The notes under the pieces were generated by a model. It was not told where the DNA came from, made no database searches, and worked only from the letters and a program-made list of their open reading frames with translations. A DNA stretch of 64,000 nucleotides from contig OZ242357.1 of assembly GCA_965208815.1 (NCBI GenBank), positions 3,286,001 to 3,350,000 of the forward strand, given 5' to 3'. Positions 39,076 to 46,847 of the stretch are shown here, piece after piece (positions within the stretch are counted from its first letter, which is position 1; each line of letters opens with the position of its first letter). This DNA comes from Bin55 sp009840545. GTDB taxonomy: Bacteria; Pseudomonadota; Gammaproteobacteria; Pseudomonadales; Azotimanducaceae. The translations under genes were made by a program, and so were the position numbers.

Positions 39076-39548
39076 GTGGCAAGAAGACTACTTCAGGACA
39101 GGCTTTTATCTGCTAGCCGAGTGATCGGAATTGGCTATGCGTTGTTAGCCCTCAATCGTTTTCCGAATGCTGTACAAGTAATGCACGTCGAAATTGGCAT
39201 CTCCTACTCATTCAACAATGAAGATTTCCGAGAAGGAAAAGACATTCACTTTGGTTTTTTCGAGCCGTTGATTGAAGTGATTCGAGGAGGTAGTGTATTT
39301 GAGAAGGGAATCGGACATGATAGTTTTTCGTTGCCCGGTTGGTCAATCGATGTCGAATCTGGTTTCAGAAGCATTGGATGTGATTTGACCATGATCGAAG
39401 AAGGGATAGAAAGTCTTCTACACTTAGGTACGACAATCCATGTTTCTAACGAATCCGAAAGGCTCATTTGTAATTAAGATGGTGTGGATGCCTTCCAGCT
39501 ACCGGCATGGTAGCGTATTGTTTTCACTAACAAGAAAGGAAGACATCC

Positions 39549-40598
39549 ATGGACAACATTGTAAGAACGGTCGGGCTGGATCTGGCGAAGAATTCGTTTC
39601 ACGTCTTTTGCGCCAATCAAGAAGGTCGGCGTGTGGAATCGAGAGCCTTGCGACGCAGTGAAGTACTCGGGTACTTTGCGAAGCTGGATCCTTGCACGGT
39701 GGCGATGGAAACCTGCTCGGGCGCCAACTGGTGGTGTCGTCAGCTGGGCGCGTTGGGTCACGACGCGCGCCTGATTCCGGCCCTGTACGTCAAGCCGTAC
39801 GTGAGGAGGCAGAAAAACGACGCTCACGACGCGGAGGCAATCTGCGAGGCCGCGCAGCGGCCCAACATGCGTTTCGCCCCCGTGAAAAGCGAGAGGTCCT
39901 CGGGACTGCTGTCTCTGCAGCGAACCCGTCAGGCAATGATCAAGCAGCGCACCATGAACGTCAATCACGTGCGTGCGGCCTTTGCGGAGTTCGGCGTGGT
40001 GGCACCTCCTGGATCGAAGGGATTCGAGCAGCTTGCGGAACAATTGCGAATGGGCATCGAAGCGTTGCCTTCGGTGTTGCGGGAAAGTCAAGAGCCCGCT
40101 CTGACCGTGATCGAGCGGCTTCAGGAATCGATCGACGATTTGCACGCAAGGATCCTGACCTGGCACAAGACGAGCGAAGCGAGCCTTCGACTTGAGGAAA
40201 TACCCGGAGTGGGGGTGCTCTCCGCAACCTACCTCGCTGCCGTCCTCGAAGACGGGTCGGCGTATCGCAGCGGGCGCCAGTTCTCGGCCAGCCTTGGATT
40301 GGTTCCCGAGCAGCGCTCCACGGGAGGACGGCAGAAACTGGTCGGCATCACGAAAAAGGGCGATCCACTGTTGCGCAAGTTGCTCTTCGAAGGAGCGTTC
40401 GCAGTGCTGGGCCATCGAATTCGCGACGGGGGCAGGAATTTCCCGGGAACGGCGCGACGGGTAAAGGAGAAGTCGTTGAAGGGGGTCGCTGTGGAGCTGG
40501 CGAATCGCAATGCCCGAACAGCATGGTCGATGATTCGCCACGGCACTCGGTACGATCCCCAACGACAGCGCATGAGAGAGCAGTCAATGGCCGCATGA
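39549..40598 (+). CDS. IS110-family (IS1111 group) DEDD transposase
   Basis: The product has 349 aa. The N-terminal RuvC-like half starts with GLDLAKNSFHVF (Asp11), followed by VAMETCSGANWWC (Glu54) and YVRRQKNDAHDAEAI (Asp91/Asp94). The C-terminal Transposase_20 half contains IPGVGVLSATYLAAVL and QFSASLGLVPEQRSTGGRQK with the putative nucleophilic serine. These recombinases work with an RNA guide encoded in the element. The ATG at 39549 overlaps the inner repeat GGAAGACATCCATGG, with AGGAAG acting as ribosome site. The gene is intact and ends in TGA. Diverged relatives survive as C-terminal remnants at 414-615 and 17380-17574. Confidence 0.9.
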   Translation: MDNIVRTVGLDLAKNSFHVFCANQEGRRVESRALRRSEVLGYFAKLDPCTVAMETCSGANWWCRQLGALGHDARLIPALYVKPYVRRQKNDAHDAEAICEAAQRPNMRFAPVKSERSSGLLSLQRTRQAMIKQRTMNVNHVRAAFAEFGVVAPPGSKGFEQLAEQLRMGIEALPSVLRESQEPALTVIERLQESIDDLHARILTWHKTSEASLRLEEIPGVGVLSATYLAAVLEDGSAYRSGRQFSASLGLVPEQRSTGGRQKLVGITKKGDPLLRKLLFEGAFAVLGHRIRDGGRNFPGTARRVKEKSLKGVAVELANRNARTAWSMIRHGTRYDPQRQRMREQSMAA

Positions 40599-40635
40599 CG
40601 GAGCAAAACTCGCAGTGACGATGGGAGAACGGACA

Positions 40636-40778
40636 GATTCCGGGACCGGGACAACCCGCTTCAACACTAGAGCCACGAGCTCGCAGTTAAGATTGGGACC
40701 TAGTCCTCGGATGCCATCATGGCCAGAGCGCATTAGCCGTCTCGCAAACAGGTCGAATAGAAGTACGCGAAGTCCGAC
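40636..40778 (+). ncRNA. Conserved noncoding 3' region of the intact IS110-family element (candidate bridge/seekRNA, copy 3)
   Basis: It lies 38 bp after the transposase stop and within the element's right end. About 140 nt are shared with 17603-17744 and 236-377. The conserved blocks are separated by short variable stretches, as expected for an RNA with constant scaffold and variable recognition loops. No conserved open frame is present. This is the best candidate for the guide RNA because the neighbouring transposase is intact. Inference from position and conservation. Confidence 0.5.
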
Positions 40779-40892
40779 TGCCACTTCGTCGCTATTGAAA
40801 TGGAAGCGAATTGGAGCAATGCAATGAATTGATTTAGACTGTTGAACGGAAGGCATCCATAGAAGTGTTGAAACCTACTCCATTTGATGGGT

Positions 40893-41042
40893 TCAAAACT
40901 TCCCACTCGTTGAACCCGGGCCGTCGAATCGCCTGACTTCGGTCTTCGATCGTTCGAGATTCTTGAGAGATTCCATGTCTTTACGACTGCCGCGCACCGA
41001 ACGGGCATGGTCCTCCTGCCGTTCCAGCTCATCAAAGGACAT
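40893..41042 (-). CDS. Possible 49-aa charged peptide inside the TIR element
   Basis: An open frame from the ATG at 41042 reads MSFDELERQEDHARSVRGSR and then a Lys/Glu-rich stretch ending SGKF. It lies between the inner IS110-family unit and the right terminal repeat. The composition is plausible for a small helical protein, but no motif is recognised; it may be a leftover of the outer element's original gene. Confidence 0.25.
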   Translation of the reverse strand: MSFDELERQEDHARSVRGSRKDMESLKNLERSKTEVRRFDGPGSTSGKF

Positions 41043-41415
41043 AACGCACAGAAGATCCAGCATAAAGGACAATTTTTACTTGTCTATAGACAGCTTCGCC
41101 TTGCAAATCAATCACTTGGAACAAACACTGGGCCAATTTAGCTTGTTTTCAACACTTAATTACAAATGAGCCATCCGAAATAGATCCAGAGGAATTTGCC
41201 GACTCTGAGTGAGGTCTAGGATTCCCTAGCCGTTTGTGGTGAAGAATTGAATGCAAACAGATTGCGAGAAAAGCTCTTTTAAACACTAATAGCAATGACA
41301 TCTTCTGCCGCTTCATATGTAACACACAGCTAAGAACTTTTTAGTATCTCATGCAGCTCGTTCCAAGAGAGTACATTCTTCTGATTCAAGTATTCTGCTT
41401 CTACCATGAACTCTA

Positions 41416-41777
41416 GGGCACCTCTATTAAAGCGTTTTTCGGACTGGCGAGTAGTCGTTTAGGGGAGAGAATCGCCGGAATCTTCGATATTCGTTTGATT
41501 TGGCCAAGTTGCGCGTCCCCTGTGCAGGCTTCAAGCCTGCTTTTTCGGTCCGGTGTCGGATTTCGGGCGCACTGAGGCACCGACGCTACCCAGGAGCGCT
41601 TTCGACCTCCACCAGATGGACCAGACGTCTCATGTTGTACACGACGTGCTCCAAGAGGAGTTCCGAGCGGGCCCGCTTCAGACCCACGCCGCGGTGCTTG
41701 TCAACTTTCATGTCGTTGCGGATCGATCCGAAGACATGCTCCACCCGAGCCCGGGTCCTGGCGATCGACTTGTTGGA
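41416..41777 (-). mobile_element. IS5-family right-end fragment
   Basis: It begins with the terminal repeat GGGCACCTCTATTAA (41416-41430) and contains, on the minus strand, the transposase C-terminus SNKSIARTRARVEHVFGSIR through EVESAPG. It matches the right part of the IS5-family element at 6693-7796 closely. The fragment ends exactly where the IS256-family terminal repeat starts at 41778, so IS256 insertion or a later rearrangement cut it. It carries no complete gene. Confidence 0.8.
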
Positions 41778-43221
41778 GAGTGTCAGATTTTCCGTGTATG
41801 AGTCGAACTAACAATTCGGCTAACATGGCGGCGCGGATGTCGCTGAAACATGGACGGAAAGGAGACGAGCAATGACGAACACACCTGCGAGGGAACGCAT
41901 AACCGAAGCGATGCTGGACAAGATGCTGGAGGACGAGGATCTGGCGGGACTGTTTCATAGCGGCGAGCTTTTCGCCGAGCTGCGCCGCAAGCTGGCCGAG
42001 CGGATCCTGGACACGGAGATGGAGGTCCACCTGTCGCAGCCGGAGGAGCGCGTTGCCGGCAACTCGCGCAACGGCCACAACCCCAAGACGGTGCTCACCG
42101 ACACGGGGTCCATGCCGCTGGAGGTTCCGCGGGACCGCCAGGGCACGTTCGAGCCGCAGCTGGTGGAGAAGTACTGCCGGCGTCTTCCGGGCTTCGACGA
42201 CAAGGTGATCCATCTGTTCTCCCGGGGCATGTCGACGCGCCGGATCCGGGAGACGGTGCGGGAGCTGTACGGCGTCGAGGTGTCGCCCGATCTGATCTCG
42301 AGGGTGACCGACGTGGTGATGGAGGAGTACGCGGAGTGGCAGAGCCGGCCGCTGCGGGACACGTACGCGATCGTGTATCTGGACGCGATCCACGTCAAGG
42401 TGCGGGACGCCGGATCGGTGAGCACCCGGCGCGCCCTGGCGGGCCCGGCGACGTATCTGGCGATCGGCGTGGACGAAGGGGGCCACAAGGACGTTCTCGG
42501 CCTGTGGCTGGGCGAGCACGAGGGGGCCAAGTTCTGGCTCAACGTGCTGAACGAGCTCAAGTCAAGGGGCCTGAGGGACATCCTGATCGCTGTGGTGGAC
42601 GGCCTGAAGGGCTTTCCCGAGGCCCTGGAGACGGCGTTTCCGAAGACCACGGTGCAGACCTGCATCGTGCACCTGATGCGCCATTCGCTGTCGTGCGCGT
42701 CGTACAAGGAGCGCAGGAAGCTGGCGGACGCGCTCAAGCCCATCTACAAGGCGGAGAGCGCGGAGCGGGCCGAGGAGCTGCTGGACGCGTTCGAGGAGAG
42801 CGAGCTGGGACGCAGGCATCCGGACGTGGTGCGCTCCTGGCGCGACCGGTGGCATCTGGTGATCCCGTTCCTGGCGTTCTCGCAGCTGATCCGCAAGGCG
42901 ATCTACACCACGAACGCCATCGAGAGCCTGAACGCCACGGTGCGAAGGGCGGTGCGGGCTCGAGGACACTTCACCAGCGTGGGGGCGGCCAAGAAGCTGA
43001 TCTATCTGTCGCTGCGCGAGGCCAGTTCCAAGTGGAGAGGACCGATGCTGAACTGGCAGTCGGCCAAGAGGGAGTTCGCCATTCACTTCGGCGATCGATT
43101 CAACCCTTCCAAGGGATGGGTGACAAAGGCGTAGAAAATGGTAGAATTCAAGAAACTGAAAAATTTTCACCCCCTCGGGGGTGAGCTGGGAAAGGGGATA
43201 TACACGGAATTCCTGACACTC
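41778..43221 (+). mobile_element. Complete IS256-family insertion sequence
   Basis: The ends share GAGTGTCAG-(5 nt)-CCGTGTAT in inverted orientation (from 41778 and back from 43221). The 1444-bp element contains an intact transposase gene. The flanking 8-9 bp do not match, because the left flank is an IS5-family fragment and the right flank an IS21-family fragment. The junctions therefore reflect rearrangement or an insertion whose original flanks are gone. Confidence 0.82.
41872..43134 (+). CDS. IS256-family (mutator-type) transposase
   Basis: The 420-aa product starts MTNTPARERITEAMLDKMLE. It contains the family's conserved regions: NGHNPKTV, RDRQGTFEPQLV, ISRVTDVVMEE, YAIVYLDAIHVKV (first catalytic Asp), AVVDGLKGFPEAL (second Asp), CIVHLMRHSL and YTTNAIESLNATVRR (Glu). 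The length is normal. AAGGAG precedes the ATG at 41872. The gene is intact, so the element may still be active. A truncated, slightly diverged copy of the left end lies at 17189-17379. Confidence 0.92.
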   Translation: MTNTPARERITEAMLDKMLEDEDLAGLFHSGELFAELRRKLAERILDTEMEVHLSQPEERVAGNSRNGHNPKTVLTDTGSMPLEVPRDRQGTFEPQLVEKYCRRLPGFDDKVIHLFSRGMSTRRIRETVRELYGVEVSPDLISRVTDVVMEEYAEWQSRPLRDTYAIVYLDAIHVKVRDAGSVSTRRALAGPATYLAIGVDEGGHKDVLGLWLGEHEGAKFWLNVLNELKSRGLRDILIAVVDGLKGFPEALETAFPKTTVQTCIVHLMRHSLSCASYKERRKLADALKPIYKAESAERAEELLDAFEESELGRRHPDVVRSWRDRWHLVIPFLAFSQLIRKAIYTTNAIESLNATVRRAVRARGHFTSVGAAKKLIYLSLREASSKWRGPMLNWQSAKREFAIHFGDRFNPSKGWVTKA

Positions 43222-43484
43222 CTTCCCTCGTAGCCCGCCTGACGAACCTCCTCGTACAGCCGCTGCGCCGTCAGCTCCGGATAGCTCTTCAGCCGCTCGC
43301 GCACGATCCCCTTGTACGGATCGAGCTTGTGCGCCCGTAGCCTGCGCTTCCCGGTCGGCGTCGATCCCGACTCCCAGCGATCGATCGTCCGACGATCCAC
43401 CCCCAGACGTCGCGCCGCCGCCGTCTTCGACAGCCCCTTGTCCCGCAATGCCTTCACTTCCACTCTTGTCTCCCAGTCGTGCAT
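43222..43484 (-). pseudogene. IS21-like transposase, N-terminal fragment
   Basis: About 87 codons from the ATG at 43484 read MHDWETRVEVKALRDKGLSK and then TAAARRLGVDRRTIDRWES, a helix-turn-helix typical of IstA/IS21-type transposases, and then ELTAQRLYEEVRQAGYEGR before the IS256-family element cuts it at 43221. No IstB or the remaining catalytic part is present in the window. The remnant is non-functional. Confidence 0.65.
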
Positions 43485-43604
43485 CGCCTCCCTCCTTGGA
43501 GCGCCATGATCCCAACGAGGGCGACATGTTCCCAAATCCTCCGCTCCGCATACTCGCGGCGGACCGAATTTAACAATAAAAATGTCTCAAAAGTGGGACA
43601 TTTT

Positions 43605-45100
43605 GCTATGTCTTGACCATGCTCGACCACTCCCAAAATTGTAGATTGGTTTGTTCTCTCTGCAAACATTGAAGAAAGGAACGGCGCGGATTGAAATGGA
43701 CCATGTCCGACTCTGCTATACGTGGGTTGGCTACCACAGAATGGTGTTGCTTCATGGGCTTGCCTCCGTCTAAGTTCGTGGGTCCGCAACGTCGCGAGGA
43801 CGGCGCGCCACAAAAATGTATCGAGGATTCCCGCATGGTTCCGGCCGTTCCTTTCCTCTCCGTTTGATTGTTTAGTCGTTCGACACCGCAAGCGGCATTT
43901 CGTGGCACGCAATGTCCCACACGTAGCCGGCGAGCTCGCGTGCAATCGCCGTGACCACGGTCTTGACGTTCTTGCCCTTTCGCTGCATGGCATGGTAGCG
44001 ATGGCACAGTCGTCGCTGTGCCGCCCAGGATCGGTCCTTGGCGTAGGTCGACGCTTCCGCCGACTTGCGCTGCATGTGCATCGTCTCGCGAGCGGGAAAC
44101 CGATAGGTCCACGCACCCTCCACCAAGAGTCGTCGAGCTGTCCGGTTGCCCGTCTTCGTGATGGCTCCCCGGCGACGTCTCCCTCCGCTGCTGTGCTCGC
44201 TGGGAACTAGCCCCAGATAGGCCATGAAATGTCGAGCCGAACCGAATCTTCGCAGGTCGCCGAGTTCCGCGAGCAGCGTCACCGCCGAGAGGTGATCCAC
44301 TCCGCGAAGAGCTCTCAAGGATCCCACCAGCGGACCGAGCTTCCAGGTCGTCGTCTCGCGAACGATGTCCTCCTCGACCTCCTTCTGACGCCTTTCCAGA
44401 TCCTCCAGCGCGTTCAGCAGACCGCTCAGTGTCAGTTGATGCGCCCGCTGCTCGAACTTGAGGTCTCTCATCCAGGATCGATGCTTCATCGTGTAGGACG
44501 TGGCGCTCCACACGCGCTCCTGACGCAGCAGGAAATGAGAGAGACGCTGGCGCTGGCGTTTCACTTCCTCCTTCAAGTCCATGCGCAATCGAACCAGATC
44601 TCTTATGGCCTCCTGCGCGGGATCGGGAACCCACAGCGGCTCGAGATAGTCCATGGAGGACAGACGAGCCAGTTCCCGAGCGTCGCGACGGTCCGTCTTG
44701 ACCCGATCGCCACTGCGTTTCGGTATCGATGTCGGCGCGACGAGGTCGCATTGAAATCCCATGGTCCGCAGACGTCGCAGGAGACCAAATCCGCAGGGTC
44801 CCGCTTCGTAGACGAAATGAAGATTCGTTCCGTAGTCCCGCTTCAAGCGCTCCACGAGCCGAGACACCGCTTTTGTCGTATTGGAAATCTCCCCTCGATC
44901 CTCCACCCGAATCGAGGTCGATTCTCCCCGCTCCGCGACCGCCACGGCAATCGTCGACTTGTGCACATCGAGACCCACGAAAGTTCGCGAACGACGTCGT
45001 GGTCGCTCCTGGTCTGCTTCGTTCATGTGACCTGTTCTCCGTTTTCATTGGAAGCTCGCTGCTTCTCGTCATCTTACGGGCGAGCAAGTCAAGACATAGC
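43605..45100 (-). mobile_element. IS110-family element with intact transposase
   Basis: A 13-bp inverted repeat (GCTATGTCTTGAC at 43605-43617 and its complement at 45088-45100) brackets a single transposase gene on the minus strand. A small hairpin (AAAATGTC/GACATTTT) lies just outside the 3' side. Only about 60-75 nt of noncoding sequence lies on the 5' side, against about 267 nt on the 3' side, so any guide RNA would fit better downstream. Exact ends are uncertain. Confidence 0.6.
43872..45026 (-). CDS. IS110-family transposase (second type)
   Basis: The 384-aa product carries FVGLDVHKSTIAVAVAE (Asp), FVYEAGPCGFGLLRRL (Glu) and DRVKTDRRDARELARL (Asp) in the RuvC-like half. The C-terminal half contains LRGVDHLSAVTLLAELGD and FMAYLGLVPSEHSSGGRRRR, followed by ITKTGNRTARRLLVEGAW with the serine region. 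It is only distantly related to the transposase at 39549 (for example YEAGPCG against METCSGA). The start is the ATG at 45026. The gene is intact and could be active. Confidence 0.9.
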   Translation of the reverse strand: MNEADQERPRRRSRTFVGLDVHKSTIAVAVAERGESTSIRVEDRGEISNTTKAVSRLVERLKRDYGTNLHFVYEAGPCGFGLLRRLRTMGFQCDLVAPTSIPKRSGDRVKTDRRDARELARLSSMDYLEPLWVPDPAQEAIRDLVRLRMDLKEEVKRQRQRLSHFLLRQERVWSATSYTMKHRSWMRDLKFEQRAHQLTLSGLLNALEDLERRQKEVEEDIVRETTTWKLGPLVGSLRALRGVDHLSAVTLLAELGDLRRFGSARHFMAYLGLVPSEHSSGGRRRRGAITKTGNRTARRLLVEGAWTYRFPARETMHMQRKSAEASTYAKDRSWAAQRRLCHRYHAMQRKGKNVKTVVTAIARELAGYVWDIACHEMPLAVSND

Positions 45101-45136
45101 GTCTAAGTTGCCAAAAACGCGACATTTAGAATAGCC

Positions 45137-45471
45137 CGTAACAGCGGTTCTCCCATGTGCGGATCCAGTATCGAACCCCGCAACAGCTGGGACTGCTGGA
45201 GCGGTTCCATTCGACGTTGAAGAAGGAGGAGGTGTACTGGCGCATGTACGACGGACCCAACCATGCCCGGCGGTGTCTCGAGGAGTTCCGCGATCGCTAC
45301 AACAGGGTGCGGCCGCACTGGGCGCTCCGGCCCTCCGAGAAGGAGGATCCGCTGACGCCCGCCGACGTCTACGAGGACGGCCTGGCGGTCGTCATACCGA
45401 AGTGGCAGAAATGGGCGCGGGCGGCGAAAAGGAAACTGGAGCAGGCAGCTCTGGAACGGAAGGTCGCGTAG
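45137..45471 (+). pseudogene. IS3-type transposase (OrfB), C-terminal fragment
   Basis: Without a start codon, the frame reads FSHVRIQYRTPQQLGLLERF and HSTLKKEEVYWRMYDGPNHA, then RPHWALRP and DPLTPADVY before the TAG at 45469-45471. This is the end of the integrase core (DDE Glu in LLERFHSTLK-E) of an IS3/IS481-type transposase. The upstream two thirds are missing, replaced by the IS110-family element. Confidence 0.7.
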
Positions 45472-45631
45472 CCATGAACCACAAAATTTCTCTACACCGA
45501 AAAATTCCCGCTATTTTTGATAGCAAGACAGCAGACTAGGTGACAAGTGCGCGGACCCATAATGCCAGCACTGGCTGTTAGTTGGCTTTAGTTTCCTGTG
45601 CGAGATTGAGAATCACAATGACCATCGTGAA

Positions 45632-45904
45632 TTATGTCTTGGAGTGCCGACTTCTCTTTTTTCGGCTATCACCTTTTTCTCGATTTGTGGTTGTGTTGAG
45701 TGCTTGTAAGTTGACGGTGGCATCGCTTCCGCCGAGATTCTTGGGCTTTATATGGTCGATTTCCCATCCCTTTGGTGAGTCTTTTCCGTAGCTGTCGTAA
45801 AACATTTCATTGCCGTAGGGGTCTTTACGATACTTTGCTGGGTCTTTACCTTGGATAGGTTTGGCTTTTTCCCAAACGACATCTCTCTTGTTTGAGGTGG
45901 GCAT
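45632..45904 (-). CDS. Small HNH-family endonuclease
   Basis: The 90-aa protein begins MPTSNKRDVVWEKAKPIQGK and contains the HNH core GWEIDHIKPKNLGGSDATVN followed by LQALNTTTNREKGDS, with the DH pair, the central Asn and the C-terminal Asn/Lys in expected places. It lacks the two CxxC pairs of larger HNH proteins. Such small HNH proteins occur as phage or toxin nucleases and with mobile elements. It stands alone here between mobile-element debris and a PD-(D/E)XK-like gene. It looks intact. Confidence 0.7.
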   Translation of the reverse strand: MPTSNKRDVVWEKAKPIQGKDPAKYRKDPYGNEMFYDSYGKDSPKGWEIDHIKPKNLGGSDATVNLQALNTTTNREKGDSRKKRSRHSKT

Positions 45905-46148
45905 ATTACAATTCGCTTGTATTTCACCGAGAGCCTAATGTTAGCAAGTCTTTCTAGTTGAAGAAATCAACGTCGAGCGGACGTCTGACAAACAAACTGA
46001 GCCATTTCTGTAAGTCCGATCCGTGTGAAAGGGATCGGGAGAGTTTGAATGCGTATTTGCTTAGTGTAAAGCTTGCGCTCGATCATTCCATTCAAGAATT
46101 CTGGCAGTACTGACTCTCGTTCAACCGAATCTCAATAGGAAGGATGTT
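45905..46148. other. Intergenic
   Basis: About 240 bp between divergent genes. It holds the AGGAAGG ribosome site of the next gene close to its end; nothing else is recognised. Confidence 0.4.
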
Positions 46149-46748
46149 TTGCCGTACCCCAAGGAACTGTTAATCGAAAATATCTTAAACAGTGTGACAC
46201 GAGCGCTTCGACATTACAAGGATTGGTCCGGATGGGATGATAACTATTGGTTGTTTGATGCTCCCGAATACTTAATGACTACTTACATCGCCCAAGGTAT
46301 TGCTGCACACCGAGATTACTCGTTCTTCATCACACTAGAACACGGTACAAGACATGCCATGTCGGAAGCTGGAGGTATGAGGCGTGGGCAACCCAGGAAG
46401 GACTTGCGTATCGGGGGCCGGATGGACCTCGTATTGTGGTGGGCTAACGGATTGCCGCGCACGGTAGTCGAAGTCAAGAATCACATTAGTCGATTTGGGC
46501 GAATCAGAGATGACGTAGCACGAATGTGTAGCGTGCTAGACCAAAACAACAGCATCCGACGCGGACTAGCAGTTTTTTACACTTCAGACTCAAGAGACGG
46601 GTTAGAGTCGAGAGTGCGCAAAATTAGTGACGCAGCCGAGCATCAAATTAGTGCTCGTAATTATCAGTTACACATTCATACGGGTAAAACTAGATCCGTA
46701 GAAGGTCTGTGCTGGATGCCGGTGGTTCTCGAAATTGCTAGGAGATAG
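46149..46748 (+). CDS. PD-(D/E)XK nuclease-like hypothetical protein, 199 aa
   Basis: The central segment GGRMDLVLWWANGLPRTVVE followed directly by VKN fits the D-(x)n-E-x-K active site of the PD-(D/E)XK nuclease fold (Asp in RMDLV, then EVK). The surroundings are alpha/beta as expected. The start is probably TTG at 46149, with AGGAAGG seven bases upstream; an ATG at 46144 is in another frame. It converges on the terminator of adhesin 3. Nuclease function is inferred from motif spacing only. With the nearby HNH gene it may represent a defence or mobile-element cargo pair. Confidence 0.5.
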   Translation: MPYPKELLIENILNSVTRALRHYKDWSGWDDNYWLFDAPEYLMTTYIAQGIAAHRDYSFFITLEHGTRHAMSEAGGMRRGQPRKDLRIGGRMDLVLWWANGLPRTVVEVKNHISRFGRIRDDVARMCSVLDQNNSIRRGLAVFYTSDSRDGLESRVRKISDAAEHQISARNYQLHIHTGKTRSVEGLCWMPVVLEIARR

Positions 46749-46794
46749 AGTTTGCTTGGAATCTAGATTGGTCGGTGTTCGCGTTTAAAAAGAA

Positions 46795-46826
46795 AACCCG
46801 CGTGCTGGCGAACCAACACGCGGGTT
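46795..46826 (-). terminator. Rho-independent terminator of adhesin 3
   Basis: A 14-bp stem with one mismatch (AACCCGCGTGCTGG and partner) and a CGAA loop. On the minus strand it is followed by a T-rich run, about 20 bp after the stop of adhesin 3. It may also stop the converging gene. Confidence 0.8.
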
Positions 46827-46847
46827 GTTGTAGTAATTAGACTACGA

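Larger units (their letters stand above)
39485..40859 (+). mobile_element. IS1111-type IS110-family element (inner unit)
   Basis: Perfect 12-bp inverted repeats TGGATGCCTTCC (39485-39496) and GGAAGGCATCCA (40848-40859) bracket the transposase gene and its 3' noncoding region. The right-end motif recurs after the truncated copy at 17821-17837. Subterminal inverted repeats and a noncoding region downstream of the gene are features of the IS1111 group. At the left end, a second GGAAGACATCCA (39538-39549) can pair with the left repeat to form a hairpin around GCTACC/GGTAGC. The exact ends are uncertain. Confidence 0.7.
39461..41172. mobile_element. 1712-bp TIR element with 8-bp target duplication carrying an IS110-family gene
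   Basis: Perfect 18-bp terminal repeats GGCTCATTTGTAATTAAG (39461-39478) and its complement (41155-41172) are flanked by the direct repeat ATCCGAAA (39453-39460, 41173-41180). Ends starting GG with an 8-bp duplication resemble the ISL3 family, but no ISL3 transposase is inside. The only long gene is an IS110-family transposase with its own subterminal repeats at 39485-39496 and 40848-40859. Either an IS110-family element is nested in a MITE-like unit, or the two form one mobile unit. The related 100-bp palindrome at 6336-6435 shares both the outer and inner repeats. Confidence 0.8.
39076..41212 (+). pseudogene. Unknown gene interrupted by a 1712-bp TIR element
   Basis: The 5' part (39076-39460) encodes a protein reading INVARRLLQDRLLSASRVIG and ending GTTIHVSNESE. 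The element 39461-41172 then interrupts it, with ATCCGAAA duplicated on both sides. Removing the element and one copy of the duplication restores the frame, which continues IDPEEFADSE to the TGA at 41210-41212, giving about 138 aa from the GTG at 39076. The restored frame is strong evidence that the gene was real and that the element moved as one unit. The family is not recognised, and the start is uncertain because no ATG is present. Confidence 0.65.

Noticed and set aside
41770..43230. Target duplication around the IS256-family element
   Set aside because: The 8-9 bp on the two sides (left TTGTTGGA, right CCTTCCCT) do not match.
42336..43551. Alternative long frames inside the IS256-family transposase
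   Set aside because: They are shadow frames of the 41872-43134 gene, without conserved motifs.
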